Of a stretch of 64,000 nucleotides of DNA, positions 1-14,800 are shown piece by piece. Position 1 is the first letter of the stretch. The number at the start of each line of letters is the position of its first letter. The DNA is from Tubiluchus corallicola (taxonomy: Eukaryota > Priapulida > Priapulimorpha > Priapulimorphida > Tubiluchidae), in assembly GCA_030141605.1 (NCBI GenBank), contig JAQGDQ010000664.1, forward strand, positions 52,455 to 116,454. Direction: 5' to 3'. Under the pieces are notes generated by a model. It saw nothing but the letters and a program-made list of their open reading frames with translations. It was not told where the DNA came from and did no database searches. A program made the translations under genes and the position numbers.

Positions 1-484
1 GTGCAGACACTAAACCTTTTTGTTTAAATATTAAAACAACTAGATGATATGGCATTGGATTTGGCTTGAGAACATAATTTAATGAGAACTCTATAATAAT
101 CATGAGAAGAGAGTAGCAACATTAATTAGCAGCTGAAGCTGAACAGTAAATGTGAGTGGTAATTAACGTAGCACTTGTGATTTGCTTTGATTATAATGGG
201 AATATTGCTTGATTGTTTAATTTAACTATTTAAACAGCTGCTGTTATTATATGCTTACAGATTTTATTCGTTGGTGGAATAAATTTTTGTTCTGAAATAC
301 AGTAGGTGCCTTTTATTAGATTCACGGTTAATAGAATCAGTCACCTAATTGACTCAGAAAAGTTTGGTATGTGCTGCTGCTGATCAAATGTACGTAAAAA
401 CTGTCGACAATTGACTCAGATAACTCCACGTAATTGAGTTTATATTTTTGCTTCACGTACTTGTGTGTGATCAAGGAGCTTTTA

Positions 485-850
485 TGTCATCTTTACTTTG
501 TTTTTGTGCACTATAACATACGTAGAAATAGTAGTGTTAAGTACACGCTTGACTGATAGATTCAGTGATTCATTGCGTCGTCTGTACTTTGTTTTTGTGT
601 ACTATAACATACGTAGAAATAGTAGTGTTAAGTACACGCTTGACTGATAGATTCAGTGATTCATTGGGTCGTCTTTACTTTGTTTTTTGTGTACTATAAC
701 ATACGTAGAAATAGTAGTGTTAAGTACACGCTTGACTGATAGATTCAGTGATTCAATGGTCATCTTTACTTTGTTTTTATGCACTATAACATACGTAGAA
801 ATAGTACTGTTAAGTACACGCTTGACTAATAGATTCAGTGACTCAATGGG
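485..850. repeat. Four tandem copies of a ~91-bp unit
   Basis: Copies begin near 485, 577, 667 and 759. Each contains ACTTTGTTTTTGTG, ACTATAACATACGTAGAAAT and TTGACTGATAGATTCAGTGA with few mismatches. The array lies in the intron or upstream region before the first traced exon. It appears open for 81 codons in one frame, but this follows from the repetition and is not a gene. Confidence 0.9.
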
Positions 851-1200
851 TCAAAACACTCAACCCAAAGTGAGTCTATTAAGAGTGGCGTCTATTGTAT
901 ATTCATTTGGGCTTTGGTTATTTTGCTTCTGATTATATTATAGACAGTGGGATAAAATGAGATGATAAAATTATGAATTAGAATTGTTACGAAATGAGAT
1001 CCCACTGCACACAGTCATTTGTAAAATGTGATTGTTTGTCTGTAGTCAGGAATACGATGACAAGGTGGATGGTTTTACAATGAACACTGACAAATTAATG
1101 CACCAAGTTTTAGTATTCATTTAAAAGATATGGGAATTCGGTTACGATGCAACTAATTGAAATATGTCTACAGTTAGTAGACACTTAACTTGCAGATAAA

Positions 1201-1705
1201 ACTTAAAGGAAGACAAGATGATTTTTCATATACTACCCCATTTTCAAGTACCATAAAACGTATGCATTTTACTGAAAAGCATTTCTGGTAATTAAATAAT
1301 ATATTACAGTCTTAATTAATGGCGTGCGAGCTCAGCTATTGATGACATCACAAACTTACAGAATTTTCAACAGCAAAAACATTGTACAAATGTGTTGCAC
1401 GTGTTTGTGAAAGTGAAGTACAGTGCTACTGTAAGATATTCAGTGTGTTGTACTAAAACTAATCAAGTTTTAAAATAAAAATTCAAATTTCAAATTCACT
1501 GCTGCACTCACGCATCAGCTGTCGAACATGTGTAGTTTGTCACAAACTAACACATCTGAACGGAAAGGTACAGCACCTGTTCTTTGTGCTATGCGCGTCT
1601 GAAATGCAGACACTACTGCCCGTTTAACTATCGAATGGCAAAATGCTTATAACAGTGAAGAAGTAGTGGCGCGAACGTGAAATTGTGTTTGTGTGATAAT
1701 AAATC
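1201..1705 (+). repeat. Dispersed repeat family A, copy 1
   Basis: Shares long stretches with 2331-2575 and 19136-19630. All three contain GATTTTTCATAT, TTTCAAGT, CATTTCTGGTAATTAAAT or close variants, and TGATGACAT. Copies 1 and 3 also share a region around GTACTAAAACT and AAAATTCAAATTTCAAATT. No coding capacity or clear terminal inverted repeat was seen, so it is probably a non-autonomous element of unknown class. Confidence 0.8.
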
Positions 1706-1947
1706 CTAGATGCAAGTCTTTCTTTAAAAATTAGTAAGTTTCCTTTCAATATTTTGAAGACTAGGTTGTTTACCATGACCTATAGTTTAACATTGGATCC
1801 AGTTTTCTTTAATTAAATGAAACTGTATCTTAAAAACAATTCTGTATAATACAGTGTTGTTCTCTGCAGCTATGCAATTCAGCAGTTTATGTTTTTTTAT
1901 AAATATCATTGGTATTGTTGACTTACAATTACGGTATGATTTTGTAG

Positions 1948-4900
1948 CAATGATGAAGAGCGCGTCAGGTTGCTGGAGTCAAATGTATCAGAACAGGAGA
2001 CACTAAGCCAGCAGGTAAGTTTTAATATTTGTTTTGCTTGTGTGGGTCATTGTATATTAAACTTGGATTACTGAAAAAATTTGCATTTTCAAACATTGGA
2101 AGGTTTTAACATCATGTTTTCTGATTTTACTGTACCAGTTGTTGGCATTATTTTGAAAAGACAGTTTTTTGTTTAATGACTGTTTTTTGTTCAAGAAGCC
2201 AGGTCTGGTTTGGAATTCTTAATAACCCAGTCTTTTATGTGGCGCTATTATAACATTGGGTTAGCAGCCAAAATACAGTTACTGACCACCATCCCATGCA
2301 CATATAGTTGTACAATTAGCTGATATTTTTCACTTAACGGAAGACAGGATGATTTTTCATATGCTGTCTCATTTTCAAGTCCTATAAAAATTATACATTT
2401 TAACACAATTAATACTGCAAAAGCGTTTTAATAATTAAATAATGGATTATTTAACGGCAGGCGAACCCAACTATTGATGACATCACAAATTAACATAATT
2501 TTCAACAGCATTTTGCAGGTGTTTGCGAAAGCGAAAATAATACAGTAGCATTATCATTACCGTATAATGAATACTACTACATCATGGCTTCAATATATTT
2601 TTGCATGCGTTGTTGGATTTGTTGATAGATGCAGAAATTTCGAGATGCTGTGAAATCAGTTGAAGTTGGGGTTTTCGCCAAGGACAGACAAAAAGCGTCT
2701 GATAGTCCTGGACTAAGTACGGTGACAGAAGAAAGTCAGTCACAGAAAAATTCACAACAGAGGCAAATTGGTAAGCGAAGAGGTAGCTCAGCTATTGATT
2801 TTCCATTTGCTGCTTCTATTAAAAAACAGTGTGCTGAATTAAATTGGCATCAAGCTGGGGTATGGAGTCCTAACACCAAGCATATAGCATTCTAATTTAG
2901 CGAATAGCTAATGTGCATTGAACACTTTCTAATTATAACACTTGCTGCTAAACTATTGAACACTAGTTTCAGTGGCGGCTTGTAGTTAAGATTCCTGGTG
3001 GTTCTGCTTCAGAAATCTTTCTGTCATTGTTTCAATACTGTGTAAAACGAAAGAAACATGTGTAATTTTGATGTTGTGATTTGCAATTTTAAACAAACAA
3101 ACATATGAAAGTTTATACATGAACTTGATAAAATCCTAAAAAATATTTTTTGTTTAGTAATAGCCTGTTGCAGTTTAAACTTGATCCGTTCACAGTAAGC
3201 ACCTGACAACTGACAACAAACTGTGGGAGTGACAGTACTCTCTACCTGGGTTCAGACATGTGCCCATGGCTACGTGCGCACAACAACCAAACACTGCATT
3301 GCTAGAGCGGACTGCGCTAGGCTGTGAAGCAAACATCACTACCCTCACAATGTTCTGGTTCCACACAAGTATAAAAAAAGAACTAAAGAAAAAGACTTGT
3401 TATATTGAATATTATCGATAATATTGAGTGAAAATAGGTGGTGCTGCAGTTCAATAGTACCTGTACATGAGCAGCCACTGCTTATAAGTAAGCCTAATTT
3501 TGATGAGTTTGTATGTTTCCTCAAATTTGTGTCATTTAGTGACTGACTGGCTGAGAGAAACTGGTTTTCAAAAAAACGTAGCGACAATTTTGCATAAATT
3601 GGTAAATCATGAAGCAATTGTATATGAAAGAAAAAACTAGCAAAGTTATTTAGTAATGTATTCCGCATTATATACTGTGCACCTGATGGTCACCCCCGGT
3701 CAGCAGTGTTCTCAGCTGCCCCAAGAGCTAGCTGGCCATAGATGAATGCCACTTTTATTATTAGTTAATTATATAGTGGCCAGATTCGTGCAATGCAGTT
3801 CTCATGTAAAACCCATGAGTGATTGACCAAATATAGGATCAGTCTAAAATGCAAGATTACCTTGAAGGGGAATGACATATTAAGAGAAGGTCGTTTTTGT
3901 GAAATATGTTACAGTCAGAATTGATGAATTGCAGTGTTTCTTATCCAGACAGATCTGTATACCTGAGTTTACATTAGCAGACCAGTGTAACTGTTCCAAG
4001 CAGTTACAGTAAATGAAGCTCAAACTAAGAAACTACGGAAGTAGGAAGCCAGAATGATTGATTCGCATTATCATTAATGCAGATCTTCATAATGCAAGTA
4101 GTTTGTCCTAAAACAGGTTTAAGAAAAAATATACAAAGATTGTATGCATTGATATAAAAAGAAGATTAAATATGACAATTTTTTTATAAAAGAATGCACT
4201 CTATATGTGTGCAGCAAAATCATCCACAAGTCGGCAATTAAGCTTTTCTAGATATTCACATATCCTGAATCTCCATTTCATAAGGATCTTTTTGATACTA
4301 AGCTCATCACTGTACTGTTTCTAAGCTGAGATAATCCACGTTGAAGTTGAGGTACACGCTACACACTGAAAAACATAACCTTGAGAAAAATGCTGTTAAA
4401 GTTAGACTTTGCAAGAACACATTGATGTTATTTATAAATCCAGCAGATGGCTTTTTCTGACAAAGATCTGAGCTTGGCAACAGAAAATACCCGAAGCAAA
4501 ACGAATGTTTCCATGTGCTACTATCGAAGTTTAAAAATAGTTTTTCTCAATTGCATTACTGTTTTCAGTACAGGGTTATAAAATTAGATTTTAGTATTTT
4601 CTAAACATTTTCTTGATAATTTGATGCCGGAATATAAAAGTCCAGCATATTTAGTGTTTGTTTTTATAAACAATGAAAAAATGACATTTGGCCAAATTTT
4701 TGGCGCATTCTGCTTTGAAACATCATAACGTAGCTTTAACTATGCCGACTTATGGACGATTTTGGTTTGCAAGCACACGTACAGTATGTGGAGTGGGCAG
4801 TTTGGCTGGCTTTGTTTTGTCAATGTGAATGTTAATGTTGAAGTTTTTATCAGAAGTGACTTTGTATTTGTAGTTGCTGTACAGGACGATGCTGAGATTC

Positions 4901-6087
4901 AGTTAGACAGCCAGGTTGATGTTGTCAAGGAAACTCAGGAAATATGCTCAAGTATGATATTAAACTATTAAATTGAAACATAGCAGCAAAAGAGCTGTCA
5001 GTTTTGTATTCTTATAACTTTTTCATTAATTTTTTCTGTTTTTTCGATCCAAAAAACCTGGGATTTGTTAATATATTACATACGACTGCAAGTAGTGCAA
5101 TTACACACTGGCATTGTTTGCTTAACTCGCCCCTAGATGGCAGAAAAAATTGCTCAGTCACCATAGCAACACCAACTTTAGCAATGCTCATTCCAGCTGT
5201 GTGATGTTAGAAGGTACAGCAGGACAGTGAACAGCTGCTTGTCACAAACACCATGGCAACCCATTGTTCCAGCTAAGCTGTGGCTTACTGCTGAGTGAAA
5301 TTTTACACCATCATTTTTTTACAAATATCATTAGTGCACAAAATGTCCAGCATTTACACAAATAACATATTCCGGTTGGATAGTTCATTAGATATTTGAA
5401 GATACTGGCTGTTTTTGTTTAAATAGGCGAAATAATTTAATTACTTGAGAAAAATCTGCTGGTACCCATGAAAAACGCTTCATTTACTGAACAAAACAGC
5501 ATAAAACCCAAACAAATTTACCGAAAATGCACAAAACCCAAAAGATGTTGACACAAAAATGTGATGATTACAAAGCTTAAGAACCCCTCATAATAGATCC
5601 GTTGACTGTTTTTACCTGCAAATACCCTAACAAAGTTAACCAATATTTTGTAAAAAGTGAAATTTCTCAATGGCCAAGAAGTTTATCAGGCACAACAATG
5701 AAACTTAGAATTGCAGTATTTGCTGAGATGTGGAAGTTAAGAAATTGTTGATTAACTATGTGCATAAAATTTCAACAATTCGTGATTCTAAATTAAGAGG
5801 TACAAATTAATGTAGTCAGTCAGTACTGTGTTATATACATGTAGATGTGTTTGTTATAAATTATGGTATTTTTTATACAAACATATTTTTATTATTGTCA
5901 AATGGACAAAAAAACCTTTGGCCACAGTAACCACTGATAGAGAGGCCTCAGGAAGAGTGAAAAGAGCCCTGTATGTGCAGGGACATGCTCCTGTATACGC
6001 TTATTTAAGTGTGTGATTTGTTAATTGTACTTGTGTTTATGTTTGTGAAATAAAGCGTTTATTATTATTATTACTATTATTATTATT

Positions 6088-6123
<36 letters not shown>

Positions 6124-8806
6124 ATTGTTGTTGTTGTTGTTGTTACTGTTGCTGTTGCTGCTGCTGTTGTTATTATTATTATCTTCACATTAGCAAAGAG
6201 AGCTCCAAAAGTTCATACATTATAATTTCGTAAACTTGCTAAGGTTATTGAGAATTGGAACAACGTCTTGATGTTACAATGTTAACCTTCTTTTGTTGGA
6301 AAGGTACTAGAGCCAGCAATGTGCCTATCCTGGAAAAGTACACCAAAGTGCCAACGGTTTCAACAGAGCAGCGACAGAACAGCAAGAATAGTACCACTAG
6401 TAAGAAGGTAACCGAGGTAGAAAGTAGGCCAAAAAGTGCAGCATCCAGAAATTCCAAAATGCAGTCATCGGACAGCAGATGCAGAAAACTTGCAGCGCAA
6501 AAGCTAACATCTCAAAGATGTAGTGCTAAAGGGGTGTCAATGGCCAGCAAGAAGTGCTTTTTAAGCCCAGCTGCAGCTTCTAGAGGAAGACCAAGGCGTA
6601 AAGCAGCATTGAGAAAAAGTTATGCCGAAATCTCCACGGACGAGTCAGACAGATCAAGGTCCATATCACTCGAAGAGAGAAAACCCAGAGTTACAAAAGA
6701 GGAAACCCCTCCAGAAGCGAAAAGATTAAAGGCTAATACAAATGCAGCAAGTTCAGATGAAAGCGAGACATCAGAACACTTATGCTCTAAACGTAAAACA
6801 ATGACATCTGTTGAGCACAATAACAATCGTTTGCCAAATGCCACCAAAAATCATACAAACGAATTTGATAACAAAGTAGAAGGGCTTGTATTTGAAAAAG
6901 TTGAGAAACATATTCATACAAAGCCTGACAGTGGACGAGTTTCCAAAACAAACTTTATGAAAGAGCAGCATAAGGCTAATGAGCCATCAAAGTTGGAATC
7001 TGCTTTAACCAAAAATAAGCAGCAGTCGAAATCTCCATCAGTAACTAATAGAGTTCCCTGTTATAAACGAACAATGGAGGATGATTTGTTTGGTGCACAG
7101 TACCATGCTCAGAAAACTAATCCATCTAAGCCAACGGTCGTACGAAAGGACACAAGTGCTATTTATGACTTTGTAGAATCTGATGCTGAGTCTTTTGCTG
7201 GAAAAACTTTTCCCGTTAAAAAGAGTAAAAGAGAAGCAAGAGGAATGCCAAGAACTAGGAAGCCAAGGAAAGAAAATCAAGTTAAGCAAAGTAAGCAAGA
7301 AATTTTTGTACTATCACAACTGTAAAAACAACAGTTTTTAGTTAAGATATTTTTTTTCGTTGTACTGGCTAAGATCAGAAAATGTTTATGGACAAAAGAG
7401 TTTGGAACAATTTTTGACAATCTTATGGTGCGTTTGTCCTAGTGAGTTGACTGTCTCATGTTTTCTGCCTGGCAGCAAACACCGAATTGTGAACGTGAGT
7501 TATTTCAAACTTTCCGAGAGTTGTTGCAAATTGATATAGTGCGAGTTACTGTCCAATGTGAACCCATGGCTAGTTACTTTTGATGCTTCTCTCAGTGAGT
7601 AGAGAAGGGACTATCAACGCACACTTTTTGTCTGAAAGAAATTGCAAACCCCCCCACAGATGCTGCAAGTTACTCTCGACACTTCTTGCCCTGAACAGAG
7701 AAGGGAGTGTTAGCTCACACTCACCATCTGAGAGAAACTTGCAATGAGTTTTGTTCTCTAGTTTGAACAAACTTGCGAGAACACTCGCTAGCCTGAAAGT
7801 GCCATTGATATGTATTATTGTGTGTGTGCGACTTATCAATGGAGTCGTTATTAGCAAAAAACTTGACCATATACTTATCATTAATTTCAATCATAGTTAG
7901 GAAAATGATGAAATTGCTAATGAGTGTTGCGGTGTTTCAAGGATGTTATAACGCATGACATAATTAAATTTTTTAATTTTCTATTTCATAGGAAGAAAGA
8001 CACCTTTGCAAAAATGTAAAATCACCTGTTGGTCTGACAGTAGTACCAAGTCAAAGAAACAGTTTTCATGGAAGAATATGGAGGATACCGATGTAAGTGG
8101 AGGAAGTGTGTCTGGTCAAAAGTCGCCTTTCACACTGCAAAATCTGTCAACAAAAGCTATTCCTGATACGCTCAACAAAAGTGGAGAAAGGAAATCCAGT
8201 TCAGATCGCAAGCGAAAATTATGTAAGTTTTGGTTAACAATCTGGATAAATGAGAGATTACAAAATTAAGGTTTAAAGTAAAAAGTACACACATTAAAAT
8301 GCATACTGAGCTGTAAAAGAGTAAATGGTAGAATGCCATCGTATACAAGCACCATTCTCGGCAATCCACATATCAAATGAAAGGTCTCAATCTAGTATAG
8401 TCCCACTGGAGGTTTATTTTGCGAACCGGGCCTATCAGGAGGAGCTTGTGCAAAAAACCTCGAAAAATGGAACTTTTTTGCCTGTTTTTTGCAAAACTTA
8501 TACTTCTAGAGAACGGGAACGTGGTGGGTTATAATGGTTAGATAGCCCGTTCAGTTGTGGGTATTATAGGCACATTTCGATTTCACGAAAGGGCCACAGT
8601 TCGCGTTTTCCTGGACCCAACTTCCGATTTTTTGGAAATTTTGACCGAACAGTTTACAATTAGAATGATTTTATGATTTTAAAGTGATTAATTTTATAAT
8701 AACTGTATACATAATTGTAAGTTATAACAGACTTTTTAATTGTAAAGTGCATTGAGATCATTTGATGTGATGCGTTATACAAATAATAAATTATTATTAT
8801 TATTCA

Positions 8807-8889
<83 letters not shown>

Positions 8890-11800
8890 GTTGTAATAGT
8901 GCTTTCTTGTATTTCAGTCACTGAATCTATGCTGGCTCAGTGGAGTAGTCAAGAATCGCTGACGACCGAAGCGACAGATCTGCCGGTTTTTGACATGAAA
9001 CCCAAGGCTAAGAAGAGCAAAGTTCCTAAGCAGGCAAAAACTGCTAATGCAAAGGTTTGAGTATTGTATGGCATTAGTTGCTTTTTTAGTATAGAAACAA
9101 AAACCGTGCTGAACCTAAAAAGTTGCTGCTAAACTCCAAAAAGACACAAAACGACTGAAACTGCCCAATGAGCAAGAAACAAAATGGCAGCCGAGTTTTG
9201 GAATAGAGCAGGTCACGTTCAGGAAGTTTGTATGCATGAGGAAACTGTATAGTGAAAAACATTATAAACGTTTCTGGGTTTGATTTATTTCGTTTGTCAT
9301 TCATAGCCACAAGACAGTAATTAATTACTGGATAGTAACAGATAGCAATTAATTAACAGTAGTAAATATGTTACATTTGCAATCGTAACTTTAAAAAAAG
9401 ATAGCATTTGTAGCAACAACATTATTTTATTATCTAATTAAAAACAACTTTATTCTTTTTGGTTACTGAGTGTTTTAGAGACCCTGATGGTCACACCGCT
9501 CCTGACAGTGGTGCCAAGATTGACAGTTTTAGTGTTTTTCAATGAGAATAGTTAGTTAAGCTGTCAATAAAATAACGATGCTATACTAAGTAGTCGATTA
9601 AAAACTATTGCTATCGTTGTTATTGTTGCAGTTAGTTTTTAGTCGTGTCAAGTTTTGTTTATTCATGCAAAAAGTTAGCCCTGTTTTTCTTTTTTAATCT
9701 GTCTTTTTTCTTCAGATCATCTGTTTGAACTGTTTTCTTCAATTATTTCTTCAAATAATCAAATTATGTGTTTCTTCTTCAGAAACAAACTGCCATTAAT
9801 CCTCAAAGGAAAGCAAAACAAAAACCCTTCATGTCGCCGCTCACGCCAGTGACACCTGCTGTCCAAATTCCTAACCACAGCTCAGAATCCGAAACTGTCA
9901 CGGCACCTCTAAAATCTTGCACTACAAATAAGAAAGAGTTTAACGTACTTGAAACTGGAGGTGTGGAAGGTGATGCTAACACATGTGATGAAATGATAGA
10001 GGAGTGCATTCCAGCTTCTGCCGAATCCAGTGCAAAAAAGAGGGGGATACAGTCAAAGCCGGGAAAGACAAGGGTTTGTTTGTAATTTATTAATCATTTG
10101 CTAAAAAAAGGTCAATATTTATTTTTCAATAATGGTTGTTTGTTCAAATGTTTTGTTAATCAGAAAAATAGCATTATGTGGAGGTGAATATCCTGTCTTA
10201 TTATAATGAAGGATGCAATTTTTGAATGCATTTTTCAATGCCATTTTGTTAAAAATTGCATTGTAACTTATTTGTTAGAGTGTTTATGACAATGTTAATG
10301 CTAGGACAAAAGCTAAAGCTCTTATAAGCATTTTTTGAGATTGCCAACATCAAAGTAGGAAGATAAAGGGTATTGGGAAAATAAAAACATTGAATGCAAA
10401 GGTTTTATGACACTTTTGACCAAAATGACCAGAAAAGATTGACCTAAAATTGAGCAGGCTCAGCAATGAGAAGAAGAGATATATTGGACGTCTTAATCTC
10501 TAGGCCATTTGCCACGTTTCTTCATGTCACAGAAGCATGACCTAGGAATATCAGCCAGGCAGACACCGTAACACTTGATGTTGATGACAAAAATATCCAG
10601 AAGCTTGGAGAAGTGAAGACAAACACTGATGTTCATGTCCAGAGCAAACTCCAGAAACTCCTGTGATTCCAGAAACTATGTTCTTTGGAAATTGTCCAAG
10701 TTACCTTGTGGAATGTAGGCTCTATAACAAGCAGTGCAAACACTTTTCTTAAAAGTGTATCAGTTTGTAGGATTTAGTTGAATAGCATCATGCCTCATTG
10801 TTTGGGTTTTATGGTGACAAGCAAACAAAGCCATCAAGTACTGCCTAGTATAATATTTTATTGTTTGTGCACCATCATCACAGCACATACCCCTTCGTCA
10901 TTTTACTTCATTGTTAACGTGCATTGAGACGCCATATCCCAAAATTATACATTTTATCTGGAATGAAATGCAAATTCTTTTAATAAACTAATTGATTTCT
11001 TATCAAAATGTCAATTACCATGAGGTGAAATTAGTCCGAGACTCGGTATTAACTAAATAAAATTAAACAAAATATACATACATCTTTGGCATCAAATCGT
11101 GAGTTACACAGAAAATTTGTCAACACGGCATCACTGCTTTGAACACATTGAAACTTGAATGACAGGTATTTAAAAGTAGGTCGCTAATATTGAAGCCAGA
11201 TGGCACCACCTTACAAGTAAGAACAGGTAAGTTAACGTAATCTAATCAAAATGCACATTTAACTATTATTAGTTATATTATAAGAACAAACTGCTTTGGT
11301 CATTTAACAAGCAAAAATCCTTAACACTCATTTTTTTCAGGAATCTGTTTCTGCTGGCACAGGAAAATTAAATAAAACTTTTGTGGAGCCTCAAACAACT
11401 TTGCCTGAACCTGATGCTCCTGTGCGCAGCTCCACGTCAGGTGATTTACTCTCCACATCTGCTGAACGAAATGCAAAGAAGAGAAGTGCTGGCCAACAAC
11501 CAATAGCAGAAATTACAAAGGTGTTTGTGCCACATTTGTACACTACTTCGAAATTAATTAGTAGTTTGATTATTATTTTGTGTATTGATAAGTCATAGAT
11601 ATTCATTTTTTTTATAATTTTGTACACTACTTCGAAATTAATTAGTAGTTTGATTATTATTTTGTGTATTGATAAGTCATAGATATTCATTTTTTTATAA
11701 TTTTGTACACTACTTCGAAATTAATTAGTAGTTTGATTATTATTTTGTGTATTGATAAGTCATAGATATTCATTTTTTATAATTTTGTACACTACTTCGA

Positions 11801-14800
11801 AATTAATTAGTAGTTTGTTATTATTTTGTGTATTGATAAGCTGATTTTTTTTTCTACACTACTTCGAAATTAATTAGTAGTTTGATTATTATTTTGTGTA
11901 TTGATAAGTCATAGATATTCATTATTTTATAATTTTGTACACTACTTCGAAATTAATTAGTAGTTTGTTTATTATTTTGTGTATTGATAAGACATAGATA
12001 TTCATTTTTTTTATAATTTTGTACGTCAAGCCAAAGTCCAGTATTTAACAGCAAGATCTACCTAATCTTCATATATGTGGCTATACTGGTGCCTAGTTCT
12101 TTATCAAGATTAATTCTCTAAGATGTGCCACTGCGCAGAGGTGTTTTTACCACGTTCGGATGTATATACAGCCTCATTCGGCATGGCTTAACTTTGGTTA
12201 ACGCATGACAACCCACTTGACCACTCATTGATTTTTCCACCTTGTATGAACAAATCGTGGAACTCACTACTCAATAAGTGATTGGTATTTGGTGCAAATC
12301 TTAATTATAATGGCCAGATATAATACTACTTTTTCCAGAAACATGCCGCTAAAACAAAGAGAGATGTTAAACATTTTGAAAGCTCTCTGAACAGTCCTCA
12401 AATAGGTGACGTGAGTTTGACCACCCTTCAAAGTAAAACAAGAAAAATAAAAGTGAATGAAAAAGAAGATAAAGATGCTGAAGAAACAGAAGCTCACATT
12501 GCAAAGGTTTGTTGGCAAAGGATTAAAAAATAATAAATGGATTAGTCTGCAGATTTTACCAATATAAATCATTTTGTGGAACAAATAAAAAATAAAAAAA
12601 TATATCTTATGAAGCTCACTTTCAAGCAGAGTGCTTTCAGTGGTGCTGTACAGTAAAATAACATAGTTACACATGCACAATTAAGAAAATATAACATTAA
12701 TAAAATTACTTGAAAATTTTGTGCAAAACATATAAATCAATCATCTACAGCAAAGAAATTATAGTAAAAAAGTATGCCGTTATTGAAGTCTACAACAGTT
12801 GGAATTGATCATAATAATTTTTAAAGAGATGTAGAGAGCTCAGGAATCATTTTTAACCCTAGTGTGGGAGATGCATGTCGCAAATTAATTAAATACGCTG
12901 TACCATTTGTTTTTTCTTTAACAATTTATCCTCAGTAATGCAGTTAGCGTAATCATGGTTTTGTGAAGGATATTTCTTTCATTACATTTTTCTTTTTCTA
13001 AAAGCACGAAGAAGTGAAGAGGAAGATCGGTGTTTGTTCTCCTGTTGCTCCAGAAACTCCAGTAAACACTCCCCAATCTGAAACAAGCATGCCTTCACAA
13101 CGGTTTTACGTGTCGAACAGGAAGGATTTTAGTCTTGCAGAGGTGAGTGATGTGCAAGCTCTCGTCAGCGAAGATGAAAATGACGACCCAGCAGAGGACG
13201 TAAATCTGGTCACTGGCAAAACTAGAATAAACGAAGCTGATAGAACTGGTGGACAAACAAAGGTAAAATGATCAACACATCTGTTTAATAACATTGTAAT
13301 GACAGCAAAATGCCATTTGTTCTCACTTCTACTCCCTGCACTGTAATGGTTCTGTCCTTTAGGAAGCCATTGCATACTGGCATCTATAAATACACTGGGA
13401 TATAATGGTTCTGGTGGTCCGGTAGGTTCTTTTTACCATCTCAGACCTGCTCCACTTGGCTAGAGGGTGCAAGAAGAGCAGCCTGGCAGTTTATAAATGA
13501 ATTTTCCTGTTTCTGCACCTTTACCTAATGATTTTCTGTACAATCATGTTAACCATGCATATCAGCACCACCTGCTTTCGTTATAGTACATACATGTAAA
13601 GTGATTACACTCTTAATTTTTACTTTTGCAGTTCTTTTCCAATGCAGTCACACTGGTAAATGCTTTTTTGTTGCAGATACATTTAATTCATGATGAGAAT
13701 AAGGCTGAGGAAGCGAAACGAACTGCGATCACACACGAAGCAGTAACGCCGATCATAAGCCAGCCATCCAAAACTAGTACCCCGTGTGAGCCGTTTACTA
13801 AATTCACCAGTGAAGGTCGCGATATATCAGAAAGACATTCCACTGATGAATTGACGCTTGAAAATGTCAGTGATGCATTGAGGTATAGTTTTTGAAAGCA
13901 AATTATAATAATTTTTATTATTTAATTAGTGTAGAGATGAATGGTAATTAAAAGTGTCCAATAATGCAACAGGGTTATTTTCCTGAAAATGCTGTTTCAG
14001 CAAAAGTGACAAAGGAAAACACGAAAGACTACCGTCGCATGCGCGAAATGAAACACACAAAATAAATAACTTTGGCAGTAAGAAATGTGAGGCTGAAACC
14101 GGTACCAAAAACAAACTAAAGAAACAGCGGAATGTTGTTACCACTCGACTTGATGATGCATCGCCTGAGGAGAGCTTGTCAGATGTGAAGGCAAATCAGC
14201 AATCTGATGCTTGTGTTTCCCCCTTGGTGAAGAAAAGTAAGTAATTTTTATTTTACACGGTATTTTGTTTTTTTTTATATTTTTTAATAAGATTTCTAGA
14301 CAAGATTTCTGCAAAACTAGTCTATTGAAATTTGGACTGTCATTGAATACCCGGGAAATGCTCTGTGTACTATGTACAACTACAATTGTTGGCAGTTAAC
14401 ACTCAAGAAGCTAGTGTTTGCATCGGGTACCCAGGTACTTGGGTACTTACCCACATTGTTTATTACCCAAGCCTAATATTTGTACTCGGTTCCTACAATG
14501 AAAATGCAGACAATATTATTAATAAGATATACATTGTTTAAAAATTCATTTAAAATTCACATGTTGCTTTCTGCGGCACACTTGTACTGTACAACAGATA
14601 CCTACTGGCAGACTATTAACTCCTGCGATGACACTCAAACATGTGAAACTTGGTCTAAAGTTAGTTAATTATTAGTCATTATTATTTTGAACTACTATGT
14701 AACAGTATAGTTCAGCACTAGCAGCCAGCAGCCATATATCTCTGTATCAGTTGCAAGCACGTAGCAGATCAAACTATTTTTGGTGAAGAGGTGACCTACG

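Larger units (their letters stand above)
1..1947. other. Intronic or upstream sequence without a supported exon
   Basis: The stretch is AT-rich and holds the tandem array at 485-850 and one copy of a dispersed repeat (about 1201-1705). A short exon-like segment after CTGTAGTCAG at 1048 reads EYDDKVDGFTMNTDK but lacks a donor in a phase that fits the exon at 1948, so it is not called. Confidence 0.6.

Noticed and set aside
1048-1122. Exon-like segment EYDDKVDGFTMNTDK after CTGTAGTCAG
   Set aside because: No donor leaves the phase needed by the exon at 1948; it may be chance or belong to a splice form that cannot be seen here.
3345-3668. 107-codon minus-strand open frame
   Set aside because: It runs through the hAT MITE at 2970-3480 and its flank, with no protein-like composition or start/splice context.
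8752-8917. Poly-leucine reading before exon 8918
   Set aside because: Produced by the (TTA)n microsatellite; the exon starts at the acceptor after it.
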